NCBI GenBank assembly: GCA_947572725.1
Contig: CANPDB010000009.1
Location: 1-50,583, forward strand
DNA from: an uncultured Clostridium sp.
GTDB lineage: Bacteria > Bacillota > Clostridia > TANB77 > CAG-508
DNA length: 50,583 bases
Direction: 5' to 3'
Positions 1-10,242 of this stretch are shown here, in pieces. Numbering within the stretch: position 1 is the first letter of the stretch; each line of letters begins with the position of its first letter. A program made the translations under genes and the position numbers. The notes beneath the pieces were generated by a model. The model ran no database searches. It was not told where the DNA came from and saw nothing but the letters and a program-made list of their open reading frames with translations.

Positions 1-23
1 ATACTATATTTATTTTATTTTGA

Positions 24-179
24 CTACTTACCCACTCGATTTAGCGAAGAGCCATATTCTTTAAAAAGTTCTAATAATTTAGATTTTCCACTTCTTCTTA
101 CTCCAGTAATGACTTTTATATCAGGAGTTCCAATTATATCTATTAGAGTCTTAAGATAATCTCTTTTTATTAATTTCAT
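24..179 (-). pseudogene. N-terminal fragment of an AAA-type ATPase (DUF4143 family)
   Basis: A 51-codon reading frame starts at an ATG preceded by a good GAGGTGG ribosome binding site. It encodes a P-loop, GVRRSGKS, about 30 residues in. This is how the AAA_14/DUF4143 ATPases begin, but those proteins run to about 400 residues. The frame stops after residues SSLNRVGK, where the family would continue into the ATPase core. Only 23 bases lie beyond the stop, so I cannot say whether the rest is lost or out of frame. The complete gene at 433-1734 is a separate member of the same broad family. I read this as a decayed or truncated copy. Confidence 0.6.
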
Positions 180-432
180 ATTTTCCACCTCAAAAATATT
201 ATATCAGTTTCATTTCCCAAAATCAAGTTTTTTAAAAATTTGGGAAGTTGCATTTTATAATTATATTATATGCAAATTTTATCTGTATATAATATAACTT
301 TTATTAATAATAAGTTAAAACATAAAAAACACTGTATTATCAAAGTTTTGTGCAGAATAGTGTAGGAGTAAAATAATAGAACTCAGCTATCTATATTCAT
401 CCTCCAAATTAAATTTTTATTTTCATTTATAG

Positions 433-1734
433 CTATTTTATCAAAAATGTAGCATAAAGTGGTATAGACTTTATATTATTAGATATTCCAAAATTCTTAG
501 TTGAAATTCTTATAGCGTATTTAGGATTATACCTTTTCATATAAACATTAAGACTTTTACTTCTAACATTATCATCGGCTTTTACCTCAATAGGTATTAT
601 TCCATCATCATTATATAATATAAAATCTACTTCAGCTTGATTGCCTGACTCCCAATATATTAAAGAATTTTTATTTGCTATTAATTGTGTTGCAACATAG
701 TTTTCTGCAATAATCCCTTTGTATTGTAAAAGATTATCTAACATAATATCATTATATTTTATTTGTAGCATATTTAATAATATACCTACATCACTTAAAT
801 ATAGTTTAAAATGATCATCTATAATAAAACCTAATGGTGGTATTTCTACTTTATTTAATATTGGGCATTTGTGAACCATAGTGCTTGAAAGTAACCAATT
901 TAGAGATGTTTCATAATCTCTTTTTCTAGCATTTGATGATATTTTTCCATATTGAAATTTATTGCTTTGATTTCCAAGTTGTGATGGAATAGATTTATAT
1001 ATAGTTTCTATTTTGCTAGCTTCAAATTTATTTTCAACATACTTATTCATATCATTTAAGTATGATTGATAAATATCTTCGATAATGCTTTTATCATATT
1101 TTAAAATATCCTTATCATTGGCAATTAAATTTTTTATAGATTCTGGCATTCCTCCAACACATAAATATAATCTATATAAATCTAAAGCTTTACTATGTAA
1201 TACAGAATCCATTGCAATATTCTTTTCGTAACAGCTTCTTATTTCATCAATAAGAGCATAACTTCCATTAGCCATCAAAAACTCTTCAAAATCCATAGGA
1301 TACATATTTATCATTTTTACTTTACCAACTGGAAATGAAGAATGCATTCTTTTTAATTTTACTCCTAGTAAGCTTCCTGCACAAATTATTTTAAATGGTT
1401 CTTCATTTTCGTTAAAATATTTTAATGCACTTATTAGCTCTTCAGATTCTTGTATTTCATCAAAAAATATTATTGTACTTTGAAGATCAATATCAATATC
1501 TAGGTATATTTTCATTCTCTTAAATTTATCTAATGTATTGATCTCTTCTTTAAATATTTTTATTACTTCAGAATGTTCTAATAAATTTATATATATATAA
1601 TTTTCAAATTCATTTTTGCAAAATTCATTTATAATATATGTTTTTCCTATTTGTCTTGCACCAATTATCATTAATGGTTTTTGAATATTGGTATTTTTCC
1701 AATTTATTAATTCTTGATAAATTTTTCTTTCCAT
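433..1734 (-). CDS. AAA-family ATPase with C-terminal DUF4143 domain
   Basis: The 433-residue protein has a Walker A motif GARQIGKT near residue 25 and a Walker B motif IIFFDEIQE near residue 90. A long C-terminal region (about residues 200-430) carries the DUF4143 nuclease-like signature, including AEVDFIL and PIEVKAD (compare the D and ExK positions of PD-(D/E)XK folds). The start is an ATG after GGAGG. Proteins of this build are common in gut Firmicutes and archaea, often several per genome, and their role is unsettled. Neighbouring DUF262 genes make a defence context possible, but that is inference. The gene looks complete. Confidence 0.85.
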   Translation of the reverse strand: MERKIYQELINWKNTNIQKPLMIIGARQIGKTYIINEFCKNEFENYIYINLLEHSEVIKIFKEEINTLDKFKRMKIYLDIDIDLQSTIIFFDEIQESEELISALKYFNENEEPFKIICAGSLLGVKLKRMHSSFPVGKVKMINMYPMDFEEFLMANGSYALIDEIRSCYEKNIAMDSVLHSKALDLYRLYLCVGGMPESIKNLIANDKDILKYDKSIIEDIYQSYLNDMNKYVENKFEASKIETIYKSIPSQLGNQSNKFQYGKISSNARKRDYETSLNWLLSSTMVHKCPILNKVEIPPLGFIIDDHFKLYLSDVGILLNMLQIKYNDIMLDNLLQYKGIIAENYVATQLIANKNSLIYWESGNQAEVDFILYNDDGIIPIEVKADDNVRSKSLNVYMKRYNPKYAIRISTKNFGISNNIKSIPLYATFLIK

Positions 1735-1811
1735 AGCAATACCTCCATATTAATAGTATATACCACTTTTTTTATAAAAATCAACTTAATTTCACGTTTT
1801 TAACACATGCT

Positions 1812-3782
1812 TTAACAAGATGTATCACGTTTTTGATACATTGTTTTACATATTTTCACATTATTATAAAAACAGTCTTTTTTTAATAATTCAATCATTT
1901 CTTCTCCATGTAATTTGTAACCAGTTTCTTTCCAATATTTATCTGCACTTTGCCCATTTGTGTCTATCGTTAATTGGTTCATTTTTCTAAGTTTTAGGCT
2001 TCCTTTGTTGATTTTTTCTACAAAAGTAGTTTTTTTAGCAGAAGGAGCTAAATTTGAAAATTCAGAGTTTACTTCTCTTTGAATAAGACATAAATTCCCG
2101 AAATTATCCAATCCTTCTTCATGTGTCCATTGGTCAAAAGTTCCTTTTGATGGGTGTTGTGGATACCAATGTTCTACAGAATTTCTAAATTCAAAATCAA
2201 AATCGATTTTTTCACTTTTTGCTTTCCATAATAAATAATCTAAATAATTAAATACTATATGTGGAGTATTAACTCCCATATTGTCAAAATTATTTATGTT
2301 TAAAAATTCTTTACAAGCTTTTCTAGCAATCTCTTCTGTAATTCCTAAATATTCATTGATTGAATTTTCTAAATTGCAGGATTCTTGTTTTTCATATAAC
2401 CAACTTAATAATTCAGTAATCCAATGCATAATTTTAGGCGAAATATAAGAAACACGTAAACAAGATTGTATCATTAAATTCATTTTGTTTATCTTTTCGT
2501 TATCTTCTGCAAAAATGGTATTAATAGGATATGCATTCTTATTATTTGAACTATTTGAAACCTTTAATTCCTTTAAGCTCCATTCGCCATTTTTATCATC
2601 ATCTGTATATTGTCTTTTTATTATGTATTTATCAAATAAAAATCTTAATTTTAGTAAGAAATCTATAAAGGCCATTGCAAACTGTTCTCTATTTATATTT
2701 GAATCTTTCCAAATTCCATTTTCTACAACACTTTTAAAGTCATTTACTAATTCTTTGTCATCTAATAATTCTCCAAATAATGCTTTTCCTTCTCTTGATA
2801 CAATTTTTTCCTTTTTTACGAATATACGAAGTGCATGTAATAAAAAATATGGAAAATTAATAATACTTTCAAATCTTTTTTTACTTTCTTTATCTTCAAT
2901 GTTGTTTTCTTTTTCTATGTCTTCTTTGGTTATTGTATCAATTATATCAATGGTAATTTCTTTTTTATTATTATCTTGATTTTTACTTTTTTCGATTTCT
3001 TCATTCTGCAAGTTATTTAATATGGGTATTTTATTCCATTCTTCAGTAAATATTTTGCCTCTATCTAGGTTATTAAAGTTCATTTGTACATATGTATTCA
3101 TGTCACTACAAGCATCCCAGACTTTAGCAAATATTTGACTTTTAATATAGCTAAGTTTTTCTTCGTCACCAAATTGTTTATCTTCTATAATATAACTCAT
3201 CAAACTAGCTTTTAAAATATCTGTTTGTTCTAGTTGTTCTCCACGTGTATTCATAATTTCAAAATATCTATTTAAATCTGTGTTTTCAGGTACTTCAATA
3301 CGATATAATTTTACTTTGCTTAATTTTTCCTTGAACTGATTTATAAAATTGTTATCTTCTTTCTCTTTTTCCCTAATTGAATTTTTTATATCTTCTATTC
3401 CTCTTAAAAGAGTTTCTTCGCATTCTACCGTATTTAAATTTTCTTCATTTAAGTGAATTAGTGTATAATTTGACTTTTCTCTACAATCAAAAGATAAAAT
3501 CTTTGGTGTTTGTATTCCCAGTACATTGAAAAGTAAATATAAAGCTGTTAATCTCTGTTGTCCATCTATTACTTCAAAATTCTTTCCATCTTTTGCAACA
3601 ATTAAAGTTCCTAGAAAATAATTTTCAGTGTCACTTTTTATATCGTTTATATCTTCAATAAGCTGGAAAATTTCATTTCTTTCCCACGCAAATGCTCTTT
3701 GATAAAGTGGAATTATATATTTTATATCTTCCTCAAAAAAGAGTTTTTCAAATACATTTATTTTCTCTACTTTATTGCTCAC
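1812..3782 (-). CDS. DUF262/DUF1524 protein, GmrSD-like restriction endonuclease
   Basis: The 656-residue protein has the two DUF262 signatures: IPLYQRAFAW near residue 25 and VIDGQQRLTAL near residue 72. The C-terminal DUF1524 region contains SVEHWYPQHP, a His-Me-finger (HNH-like) nuclease motif, followed by DNFGNLCLI. This is the architecture of GmrSD type IV restriction enzymes, which use the DGQQR motif for nucleotide hydrolysis and the HNH part to cut modified DNA. The start is GTG, 8-9 bases after GGAG. Its first 11 bases overlap the end of the upstream DUF262 gene, so the two are translationally coupled. A role in phage defence follows from the family; the substrate is unknown. Confidence 0.85.
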   Translation of the reverse strand: MSNKVEKINVFEKLFFEEDIKYIIPLYQRAFAWERNEIFQLIEDINDIKSDTENYFLGTLIVAKDGKNFEVIDGQQRLTALYLLFNVLGIQTPKILSFDCREKSNYTLIHLNEENLNTVECEETLLRGIEDIKNSIREKEKEDNNFINQFKEKLSKVKLYRIEVPENTDLNRYFEIMNTRGEQLEQTDILKASLMSYIIEDKQFGDEEKLSYIKSQIFAKVWDACSDMNTYVQMNFNNLDRGKIFTEEWNKIPILNNLQNEEIEKSKNQDNNKKEITIDIIDTITKEDIEKENNIEDKESKKRFESIINFPYFLLHALRIFVKKEKIVSREGKALFGELLDDKELVNDFKSVVENGIWKDSNINREQFAMAFIDFLLKLRFLFDKYIIKRQYTDDDKNGEWSLKELKVSNSSNNKNAYPINTIFAEDNEKINKMNLMIQSCLRVSYISPKIMHWITELLSWLYEKQESCNLENSINEYLGITEEIARKACKEFLNINNFDNMGVNTPHIVFNYLDYLLWKAKSEKIDFDFEFRNSVEHWYPQHPSKGTFDQWTHEEGLDNFGNLCLIQREVNSEFSNLAPSAKKTTFVEKINKGSLKLRKMNQLTIDTNGQSADKYWKETGYKLHGEEMIELLKKDCFYNNVKICKTMYQKRDTSC

Positions 3783-5068
3783 TTTTATTGTCTCCTTTCA
3801 ATTTAAGTAAATCATTATATAATTTTTTCCAATTTGCGTTCTTTTCTAGTTTTTGTTGTTCAACATATGTATTTATTTGTATATTTTCTATCTCTGTATG
3901 TAATCGTGATTGTGCAATTTTGAAAAACATTGGTATAGAATTAGAATATTGTTTAGTATCACCGTTTTCAATCGCATATTTATTAATACTATCATATCCT
4001 AATCTTTCCATATTCACTCTAAGCATAAATGCCCATAAAAACAATTTTTTAACAGCTCTTTCTTCAAAATTGTGAAATCTATCATAGTAGAACATAAGCA
4101 CACACCAAAAGAGATTTTTTGTATAATTATATCCCATTCCTTTTTTTACTTTTAAAATCTCATTTAATTTAGTAAATTTAGAATTAGTAGCTATTTCTAA
4201 TTTTATATCATCTAACATTTTAAGATAATATTCAACCATATCAAAGTAGTCTTCTCCTTCTACAAATGGTTCCGTTATCTGAAAATATGGTATTGCCTTT
4301 TTGGCACGTTTCGCATAAGTATAATTTGTATTTTCAGCTATTCCCTTATATATATCAATTTCTTTAGCAGTAAAAGTTTTTGTATTAAGTTGTTTAGCCC
4401 AATTGGTTATAGGAAATAAATACCATTCAAAAAGTTCACTTATTTTTTTCGCATCTACTGCTTCCCATTTTTGTACTGCATGTCTCATTTCATGAGGATT
4501 TCCTTGCATGGCTCTTAAATGATAAGCTTTTAATAAATCATGGGGATATAATGCTTTACCTCTTGTGTTTTGTGAGTCAAATAATTGAAATGCTTCTGTT
4601 TCAGTATTAACTTTAAGTACCACTACTTCTAATATTTCTTCCATTGCATTACAAACTTTTTTCTTATATTCATCATCTTTTATTGAAAGCCAATCTTTAA
4701 TAAACATATAATTGTTATATATATTAGATTTTGAAATTGAATTGTTAAATTTAATTTTGAATATTGAACAATTATTTTCTGGAAACACATTTACAAATTT
4801 ACTTATTAATGCAAGAGAAATTATTCTTTGTTGACCGATCTACAATGTCGATTTTGGTATTATTGTTATGTACAATAATTGTTCCTATCCTATATTTAAA
4901 TTCGTTATATTTCTCTGAATTTATAATTGCAGTATCTATATCTTGAAGTAAATCTAACATATTTTTTTGATTCCATTTATATGGTCGTTGATAGTCTGGA
5001 ATATTCAGATTTTCTATTGATAGTAATTCTTTTATATTAAATATGTATTTTTGGTTTTCTTTTCCCAA
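3772..5068 (-). pseudogene. DUF262 protein, frame broken at an in-frame CGG inside the DGQQR motif
   Basis: The frame starts at TTG (5068) after AAAGGAGG and encodes IPDYQRPYKW, the first DUF262 motif. At 4837-4835 the codons GTA GAT CGG TCA lead to a premature stop. Skipping one base gives GAT-GGT-CAA-CAA-AGA, the expected DGQQR, and then about 345 residues without a stop to 3772. The restored protein is about 430 residues and shows no DUF1524 nuclease part. It overlaps the start of the full GmrSD-like gene, so the pair forms an operon. The lesion is exactly at the catalytic motif and is one of five CGG-associated +1 shifts in this window. It may be a recent mutation, a sequence error or translational recoding. 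Confidence 0.8.
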
Positions 5069-5146
5069 AATAAATCCTCCTTTTAATTGTATGGCTATTG
5101 CTTAAAATATTTTATAATAACAATATTAATTTGTAAATGTAATTGG

Positions 5147-5917
5147 TCATATAATGTTGCTGTTAAAAAAATTCTTTCTTTCAAATGTATATATAGGTAC
5201 AAGTTTTCTCTTATGTTTTGAACTTTGAAACCTTTTTAAAATTTCTTGTTTTGCACTTTCATCTGTGTTTCCAGTCTCTATTATTTCCGCAATTTGACTA
5301 TATTTGATACCCATTTTTTCCTCATCAGTCAAACCACCTAATCCATCATTTGGAGCTTTATTCAATATCTTTTTTGGAACACCTAAAATTCTTCCAATTT
5401 CTAATACTTCATCTACTGTAAAGTTACCAATTGGATTGAAATCTGAACTATTATCTCCCCATTTTGTTGTATATCCTACCATAGCCTCACATAGGTTACC
5501 TGTTCCAATTACCAAATAACCTAAAGTTTGAGCTATTCCATATAAAGTTGTCATTCTTAATCTTGGCTTCATATTGATGGTAGATTCTTTTGATAATTCT
5601 TGTGATAATTGCAAATTAATTTCTTTTTCCATTTCTTCGTAGCAACTGCTTAAATCTATTTTTATAAATCTTACTCCAAAAGTTTCTGCAACTAATTTTG
5701 CATCTTCGAAATCGCTATTTTGTGAATTACATGGCATAGATACTGCAACAACATTTTCTTTTCCAATTGCTTTTGTTGCCATTGCAAGAACTGTTGCCGA
5801 GTCCTTTCCCCCACTATTTCCTATTACAATTCCTTTTGCTCCTGAATTTGCTACAAATTGTTGTATCCATTTAATCGCATTTTCTGCTTCTTTTTGTAAT
5901 ATATGTTTTTCTAACAT
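5147..5917 (-). CDS. nadE: NH3-dependent NAD+ synthetase
   Basis: The 256-residue protein has the ATP pyrophosphatase P-loop SGGKDSAT near residue 35 and the synthetase signatures GTGNLCEAMVGYTTKWGD and DEVLEIGRILGVP. It converts nicotinate adenine dinucleotide, ATP and ammonia to NAD+. There is no N-terminal nitrilase-type glutaminase domain, so it should use free ammonia. The ATG start lies behind GGAGAAGG. It is 15 bases downstream of nadD on the same strand, so the last two steps of NAD synthesis form a small operon. The length is normal for the short NadE class. Confidence 0.93.
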   Translation of the reverse strand: MLEKHILQKEAENAIKWIQQFVANSGAKGIVIGNSGGKDSATVLAMATKAIGKENVVAVSMPCNSQNSDFEDAKLVAETFGVRFIKIDLSSCYEEMEKEINLQLSQELSKESTINMKPRLRMTTLYGIAQTLGYLVIGTGNLCEAMVGYTTKWGDNSSDFNPIGNFTVDEVLEIGRILGVPKKILNKAPNDGLGGLTDEEKMGIKYSQIAEIIETGNTDESAKQEILKRFQSSKHKRKLVPIYTFERKNFFNSNII

Positions 5918-5932
5918 AATTAGCCTTCTCCT

Positions 5933-6538
5933 TTATTGATATAATTTATTTTCTAATACATATGATATAACTTCATCTGGTATTAAATATTTAACACTTT
6001 TTCCTTCTTTAAGCTTTTCTCGTACAAAGGTTGAACTTAGATTGCTTGTTATTGTATTTTTAGCTTTTATAAATGATTGCTTGTTTTCCTTTAAAAATTC
6101 ATTTGATTCTAATATTTGTTCAACACTATCTTTATCTCTTTCTAATACATAAATTTTAAAGTCTTTTACAATTTCATCTGCTTTTACCCATATATTTAAT
6201 TCTTTTAAATTATCACTTCCAAGGATAAATGCAATTTCATATTCTGGATACTCTTTTTGGAATTTTCTTAAAGTCTCTATTGTATATAGAGGCCTGTTAC
6301 TATCTATTTCAATTCTTGATACTTCAAATTTTTCATTTTTATCACAGATATTTTTTAACATTTTATATCTATGTTCGTTACTAATTAAATCTGCTTTTCT
6401 ATATTTGCTATTAACTGGCACAAATACAATTTTTTCTATGTTGTCGTATTCATTTATTAGTTGTTCTGATAATGAAAAATGTGAGTTTAATGGTGGGTTA
6501 AAACACCCACCAAATACTGCTATTTGTTTCTTTTTCAT
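5933..6538 (-). CDS. nadD: Nicotinate-nucleotide adenylyltransferase
   Basis: The protein begins with the nucleotidyltransferase motif FGGCFNPPLNSH and ends with the ISSTxIR-type motif as SSTFVREKL, both typical of NadD. It adenylates nicotinate mononucleotide, feeding the NadE reaction encoded just downstream. An open frame reaches four codons further up through a GTG, but GTGGAG there is clearly the ribosome binding site for the ATG at 6538, giving 201 residues. The gene belongs to a nadD-nadE pair. Nothing looks unusual. Confidence 0.9.
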   Translation of the reverse strand: MKKKQIAVFGGCFNPPLNSHFSLSEQLINEYDNIEKIVFVPVNSKYRKADLISNEHRYKMLKNICDKNEKFEVSRIEIDSNRPLYTIETLRKFQKEYPEYEIAFILGSDNLKELNIWVKADEIVKDFKIYVLERDKDSVEQILESNEFLKENKQSFIKAKNTITSNLSSTFVREKLKEGKSVKYLIPDEVISYVLENKLYQ

Positions 6539-6563
6539 AATTTTCTCCACTTATTATATTATT

Positions 6564-9080
6564 TCATTGACTTACATTTGATTGTGAGTTTGTAGTCTTA
6601 GTAGTATTTTGTGTATTAGTTATATTAGTAGAAGAATTCATGTTTGAAGAACTTGTATTACTATTAGTATGTTGAACAGAATTAGAAGTATTTGTACTAA
6701 CATTTTGTGTTACATTACTGTTAGTATTATTACTAATATTACTGTTTTGGTTAGAATTAGTTTTGTTAGAAGAATTTGTTGTATTAGTTGTAGTATTAGT
6801 GTAAGTATTTTTATCTTCATTAGGTTCTTCCTTAATAACATTTGCATTACTATTGCTGTTTGTAGTAGTATTATTATCTTTTATAGTAGTACTACTATTT
6901 GTAGTTGTATTTCTTCTTGATTTAGAATCAGTTTTTACTTCAGAACCACTATGTTCTGTACACTTTTTTGGTTCTGTAAACATTAAGAAATATTCTTGAT
7001 ATGTATCAGGACATCCCGTAGTTGCTTTTAGACCTGTTTTTGAGCACACTGTCACAGTATTAATTGAATTTGGTTTGTCAAATCTTGCAGATGATAAGCC
7101 TGAATGTATATTAGACATAACACTTGCCCAAATTAGTCCTGCTGGATTTTTTTCATGATATTCTATTGATTCATTTTGGTCATAGCCATACCAAGTTACT
7201 GCTGTATAATATGGTGTAAAACCACATAGCCATCTGTCGTAGTTTTCATCAGTTGTACCTGTCTTAGCAGCAACATCCATTCCTGATATTGAACAATAAG
7301 TTGCAGTACCATTTGAGCCTAAAACTGGCTCTGTTAACAATTCTTGTACAATGTATGCAACTTCCTTAGAGACTACTTTTCTAGTTTTTTGTTTACTTTC
7401 AAGTATTAATGTTCCATTCTTTTTTTCGATTTTACTATAAAATGTAGGTTCTATGTATACCCCATCATTTGCAATTGTAGCATATGCTCCTGCCATCTCT
7501 AATGGACTAATACCATTTTGAAGTCCACCAAGTGATAATACTAAATTGTTGTCTTCTTCTGTTAAAGTTGTTATTCCCATTTTTTCCAAATATTTAATTG
7601 ATTTACTTGGTTTTAGTTTTTCCATAATTTCTACAAAAGGTATATTTTGTGAAGATTCTACTGCTCTCCTAACTGTAACTTTTCCTAAAGGTGGATTATA
7701 ATCTGTTGGATGATATCCATCTGCAAAGTCTCTTTCTGTGTCATCATAAATTGATGCTCCTGTAATAATTTTTTTATCTATTGCAGGTAGTAAAACTGAA
7801 AGCGGTTTTATTGATGAACCAGTTTGTCTAATACTTTGTGTTGCTCTATTTAGTGAACGAGATTCTGTTTTCTTTCCTAGCCCACCTGTACAGCCTAATA
7901 CATAACCTGTTTTATGGTCTATTATTATCATTGCAGCTTGACTTGAATTTCCTTCGGTTTTAGCTTTTAAGCTATATTTACTTTTCTCAAATTCTGTCTC
8001 TGTTTTTGTTTGTATATTTGAGTTTTGTGTACTATATATATCTAGTCCAGCCATATTTATGTAATTAGTAGCAAAAGTTTCAGAAATGTCATATTTTTTT
8101 GCAATATCTTCTATTATTTCTAAAATAAGTGCATCTGTATGATAAGAATAAACTGCATCATTTGATTCGATTTTTCCTTTACTAAATTTTAATCCATTTT
8201 CTACATTTGATATTGCTTCATCATAAGCAGATTGTTCAATGTTCTTCAATTCTAACATTTTTCCAAGCACAATTTTAGTTCTCTTTTTAATTTTTTCTGT
8301 ATTGTCATTATCATTAAATGGATTATAAGAATTTGGTGAATGGTTAATACCAGCTAAAAAAGCACATTCTTCTAAGCTTAAATCTTTTGATGATTTGTTA
8401 AAATAGTATTTTGCTCCTGTTTCAACACCATATAGATTTGGACCTACATAAATAACATTTAGATATGTTTCTAATATTTCGTCTTTATTTAAGCATGTTT
8501 CTAATTGAATTGCTTTCCACCATTCTTTTACTTTTCTTGTTATACTATCTGTTGAATCTCCTGTTAAATTTTTAACTAATTGTTGTGTAATTGTACTTCC
8601 GCCATATGATGATGAACCTGCGTGAAATACATATGAAGCTATTGCTCCTCCTGTTCTCTTTATGTCTATTCCTCCATGTGAATAAAATCGTTCGTCTTCT
8701 ATTGCTACATAAGCATTTTTTAAATTGCTTGGCATATCTGATAATTTTATATTTTCTCTGTTCTTTTCACTACCTAATTCTGCAATGACATTTCCATCTG
8801 TATCTTTTACTGTTGAAGCTTCATTTTTTATCATATCTTGTGCTAATATTTTCCATCTGTTAGTTGATATTCCCAAATTAATTCCTAATAAAATTATGGC
8901 AATAACAATTAATATGAAAAGTATTATTTTAATTTTGTAAAATCTATTTTTTTCTTTCTTCTTTTTTTTACTTTTCTTTCTATTTCTTCGTCTTGATGTA
9001 ATTTCGTTTTCTAAAAGTTCTTCATCTTCATTTCGCATTTCTCTCTTTTTTCTTCTTTTTGGTTTATTCAAATCTATCAC
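6564..9080 (-). CDS. Class A penicillin-binding protein (PBP1A type)
   Basis: The protein is about 838 residues. It has a basic cytoplasmic N-terminus, one membrane segment (about residues 47-70), and a GT51 glycosyltransferase domain with EDERFYSHGGID and GGSTITQQLVKNL. The transpeptidase domain has the active-site SxxK as GSSIKP, SxN as SQN and KTG as AKTGTTDENYD. It polymerises and cross-links peptidoglycan. The last 120 or so residues are a low-complexity Asn/Thr/Ser tail with short acidic stretches. The frame opens at a GTG directly behind AAGGAA; the spacing is better for the TTG at 9071, so the true start may be three codons later. It ends 25 bases before nadD. Confidence 0.93.
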   Translation of the reverse strand: MIDLNKPKRRKKREMRNEDEELLENEITSRRRNRKKSKKKKKEKNRFYKIKIILFILIVIAIILLGINLGISTNRWKILAQDMIKNEASTVKDTDGNVIAELGSEKNRENIKLSDMPSNLKNAYVAIEDERFYSHGGIDIKRTGGAIASYVFHAGSSSYGGSTITQQLVKNLTGDSTDSITRKVKEWWKAIQLETCLNKDEILETYLNVIYVGPNLYGVETGAKYYFNKSSKDLSLEECAFLAGINHSPNSYNPFNDNDNTEKIKKRTKIVLGKMLELKNIEQSAYDEAISNVENGLKFSKGKIESNDAVYSYHTDALILEIIEDIAKKYDISETFATNYINMAGLDIYSTQNSNIQTKTETEFEKSKYSLKAKTEGNSSQAAMIIIDHKTGYVLGCTGGLGKKTESRSLNRATQSIRQTGSSIKPLSVLLPAIDKKIITGASIYDDTERDFADGYHPTDYNPPLGKVTVRRAVESSQNIPFVEIMEKLKPSKSIKYLEKMGITTLTEEDNNLVLSLGGLQNGISPLEMAGAYATIANDGVYIEPTFYSKIEKKNGTLILESKQKTRKVVSKEVAYIVQELLTEPVLGSNGTATYCSISGMDVAAKTGTTDENYDRWLCGFTPYYTAVTWYGYDQNESIEYHEKNPAGLIWASVMSNIHSGLSSARFDKPNSINTVTVCSKTGLKATTGCPDTYQEYFLMFTEPKKCTEHSGSEVKTDSKSRRNTTTNSSTTIKDNNTTTNSNSNANVIKEEPNEDKNTYTNTTTNTTNSSNKTNSNQNSNISNNTNSNVTQNVSTNTSNSVQHTNSNTSSSNMNSSTNITNTQNTTKTTNSQSNVSQ

Positions 9081-9202
9081 TTTCCTTAATTAAATACTAA
9101 ATTCTAGTAACTAAAATTATTTTTGTTTAAATTTTTCTATATATTTGTAATTATATCATTATTCTTAGTTTGTATTCAATAGTTATATTTCATTTTATTT
9201 AA

Positions 9203-9296
9203 TATTTAGTTATTAATTAATGGTTGGATATATTATATAATAAATGCTAGTATATAAATATTTATAAAGTATCAAATGTAACTAAAATATATTTTG
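9203..9296. repeat. Partial copy of an interspersed palindromic repeat (family B)
   Basis: This stretch of the PBP upstream region shares TTAATGGTTGGATATATTAT, GCTAGTATATAAATATTTAT and ATGTAACT with both arms of the large palindrome at 35612-35878. Only one arm is present here, so this looks like a decayed or half copy. The rest of the 9081-9482 gap holds the promoter and leader of the next gene. Confidence 0.6.
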
Positions 9297-9313
9297 GGCA
9301 AGATTATGTCATC

Positions 9314-9342
9314 TTGCAAATTATGTAAAATTATATTATAAT
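9314..9342 (+). promoter_or_regulatory. Sigma-A type promoter of the 9483 gene
   Basis: TTGCAA (9314-9319), a 17-base spacer and a perfect TATAAT (9337-9342) precede a leader of about 135 bases. The same TTGCAA-N17-TATAAT arrangement drives purN at 12665-13255, the other gene with less AT-rich composition. Confidence 0.75.
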
Positions 9343-9371
9343 AGGTATCATAAAGTAATTTTATAATTGCT

Positions 9372-9408
9372 CTATTCCCTAAAATTCCACTAATTAGTGA
9401 GGGAATAG
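9372..9408 (+). promoter_or_regulatory. Leader hairpin upstream of the 9483 gene
   Basis: CTATTCCCT and AGGGAATAG pair across a 19-base loop that contains the small palindrome ACTAATTAGT. It lies in the 5' untranslated leader with no T-run directly after it, so it is more likely an mRNA structure or operator than a terminator. Confidence 0.5.
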
Positions 9409-9482
9409 AATTTCCTCACTTTTAGTGTTTATATAGAAACTTGAAAACTGTGCAACCAATATATATAAAGGAGGAAATATTT

Positions 9483-10103
9483 ATGACAAAAAGGAAAGGT
9501 ATTTTTGTGGTAGTAGTAGTTGTTGTTGTATGCATTTTATCACTAATTTTCTGTGATAAACGGGCAGAAAAACTTCAGAAGCAGGTAAAAATCTCTGATT
9601 CAGAACTTGAAGAATACACTGCATTGGCGTATGATTTATCAGAAGTCAATGTTGGTAATATTTCAAAAATTCTGATACAAGGAAAAAAGCAAAAAATTTC
9701 TTTTGTTTTTCCTGGAAGCGGCAAGCAAACTGTAACAATTGACTATTCAGGAGTGCGGGATTATCATATAAATTCAAGTAAAGTCACTAAAGAACAGATA
9801 GATTCGTCTGTAATAGTTTTAAATAAGCTACTGAACCTGAATACCGACAATTTTTATCGCATTGAATTTGACAATGCGGAGAAAATCATATCCATTCAGG
9901 CAGATTCGACAAGTAAAGGAGTATTCATTGTCGAATTATCAAAAGATGAACGTAGCAATAGAACTTTGAATCCAACAAAAAATACATATGATGATATTTA
10001 CATTTGGGAAAAAGGACTGCCCGCATGGATCATTTTTGCTACAATAATAACAATTCTCTATGTATTAGAGCAGTATTTAAAAAAAAGGAACAATACAAAA
10101 TAA
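9483..10103 (+). CDS. Hypothetical membrane-anchored protein, probably acquired
   Basis: The 206-residue protein starts at an ATG behind a strong AAAGGAGG; an upstream TTG in the same frame has no site. It has an N-terminal membrane segment with a run of Val and a Cys near residue 23, a soluble domain of about 140 residues, and a second membrane segment (WIIFATIITILYVLEQYL) before a basic tail. I do not recognise a family. Base composition is visibly less AT-rich than its neighbours, and it contains two ordinary in-frame CGG Arg codons (in DKRAE and GVRDY). Those are otherwise absent from the native genes except for purN. It is flanked by its own promoter and terminator, which fits a recently transferred single-gene unit. 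Confidence 0.75.
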   Translation: MTKRKGIFVVVVVVVVCILSLIFCDKRAEKLQKQVKISDSELEEYTALAYDLSEVNVGNISKILIQGKKQKISFVFPGSGKQTVTIDYSGVRDYHINSSKVTKEQIDSSVIVLNKLLNLNTDNFYRIEFDNAEKIISIQADSTSKGVFIVELSKDERSNRTLNPTKNTYDDIYIWEKGLPAWIIFATIITILYVLEQYLKKRNNTK

Positions 10104-10125
10104 TAAGCAACCAAAAACCTTTCTT

Positions 10126-10170
10126 AAGTCCACACAGCATCGAATTTTAGATGCTGTGTGGACTTTTTCA
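10126..10170 (+). terminator. Rho-independent terminator after the 9483 gene
   Basis: A perfect 16-base stem (AAGTCCACACAGCATC with its complement) closes an 8-base loop and runs into TTTTT. It is much more GC-rich than the surrounding DNA, like the gene it follows. Confidence 0.92.
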
Positions 10171-10242
10171 TTTTTTTAGTATATAATTCAAAATATAAAC
10201 TATATATTATCATAAACAATTATACAAAAATGGGGGTACATT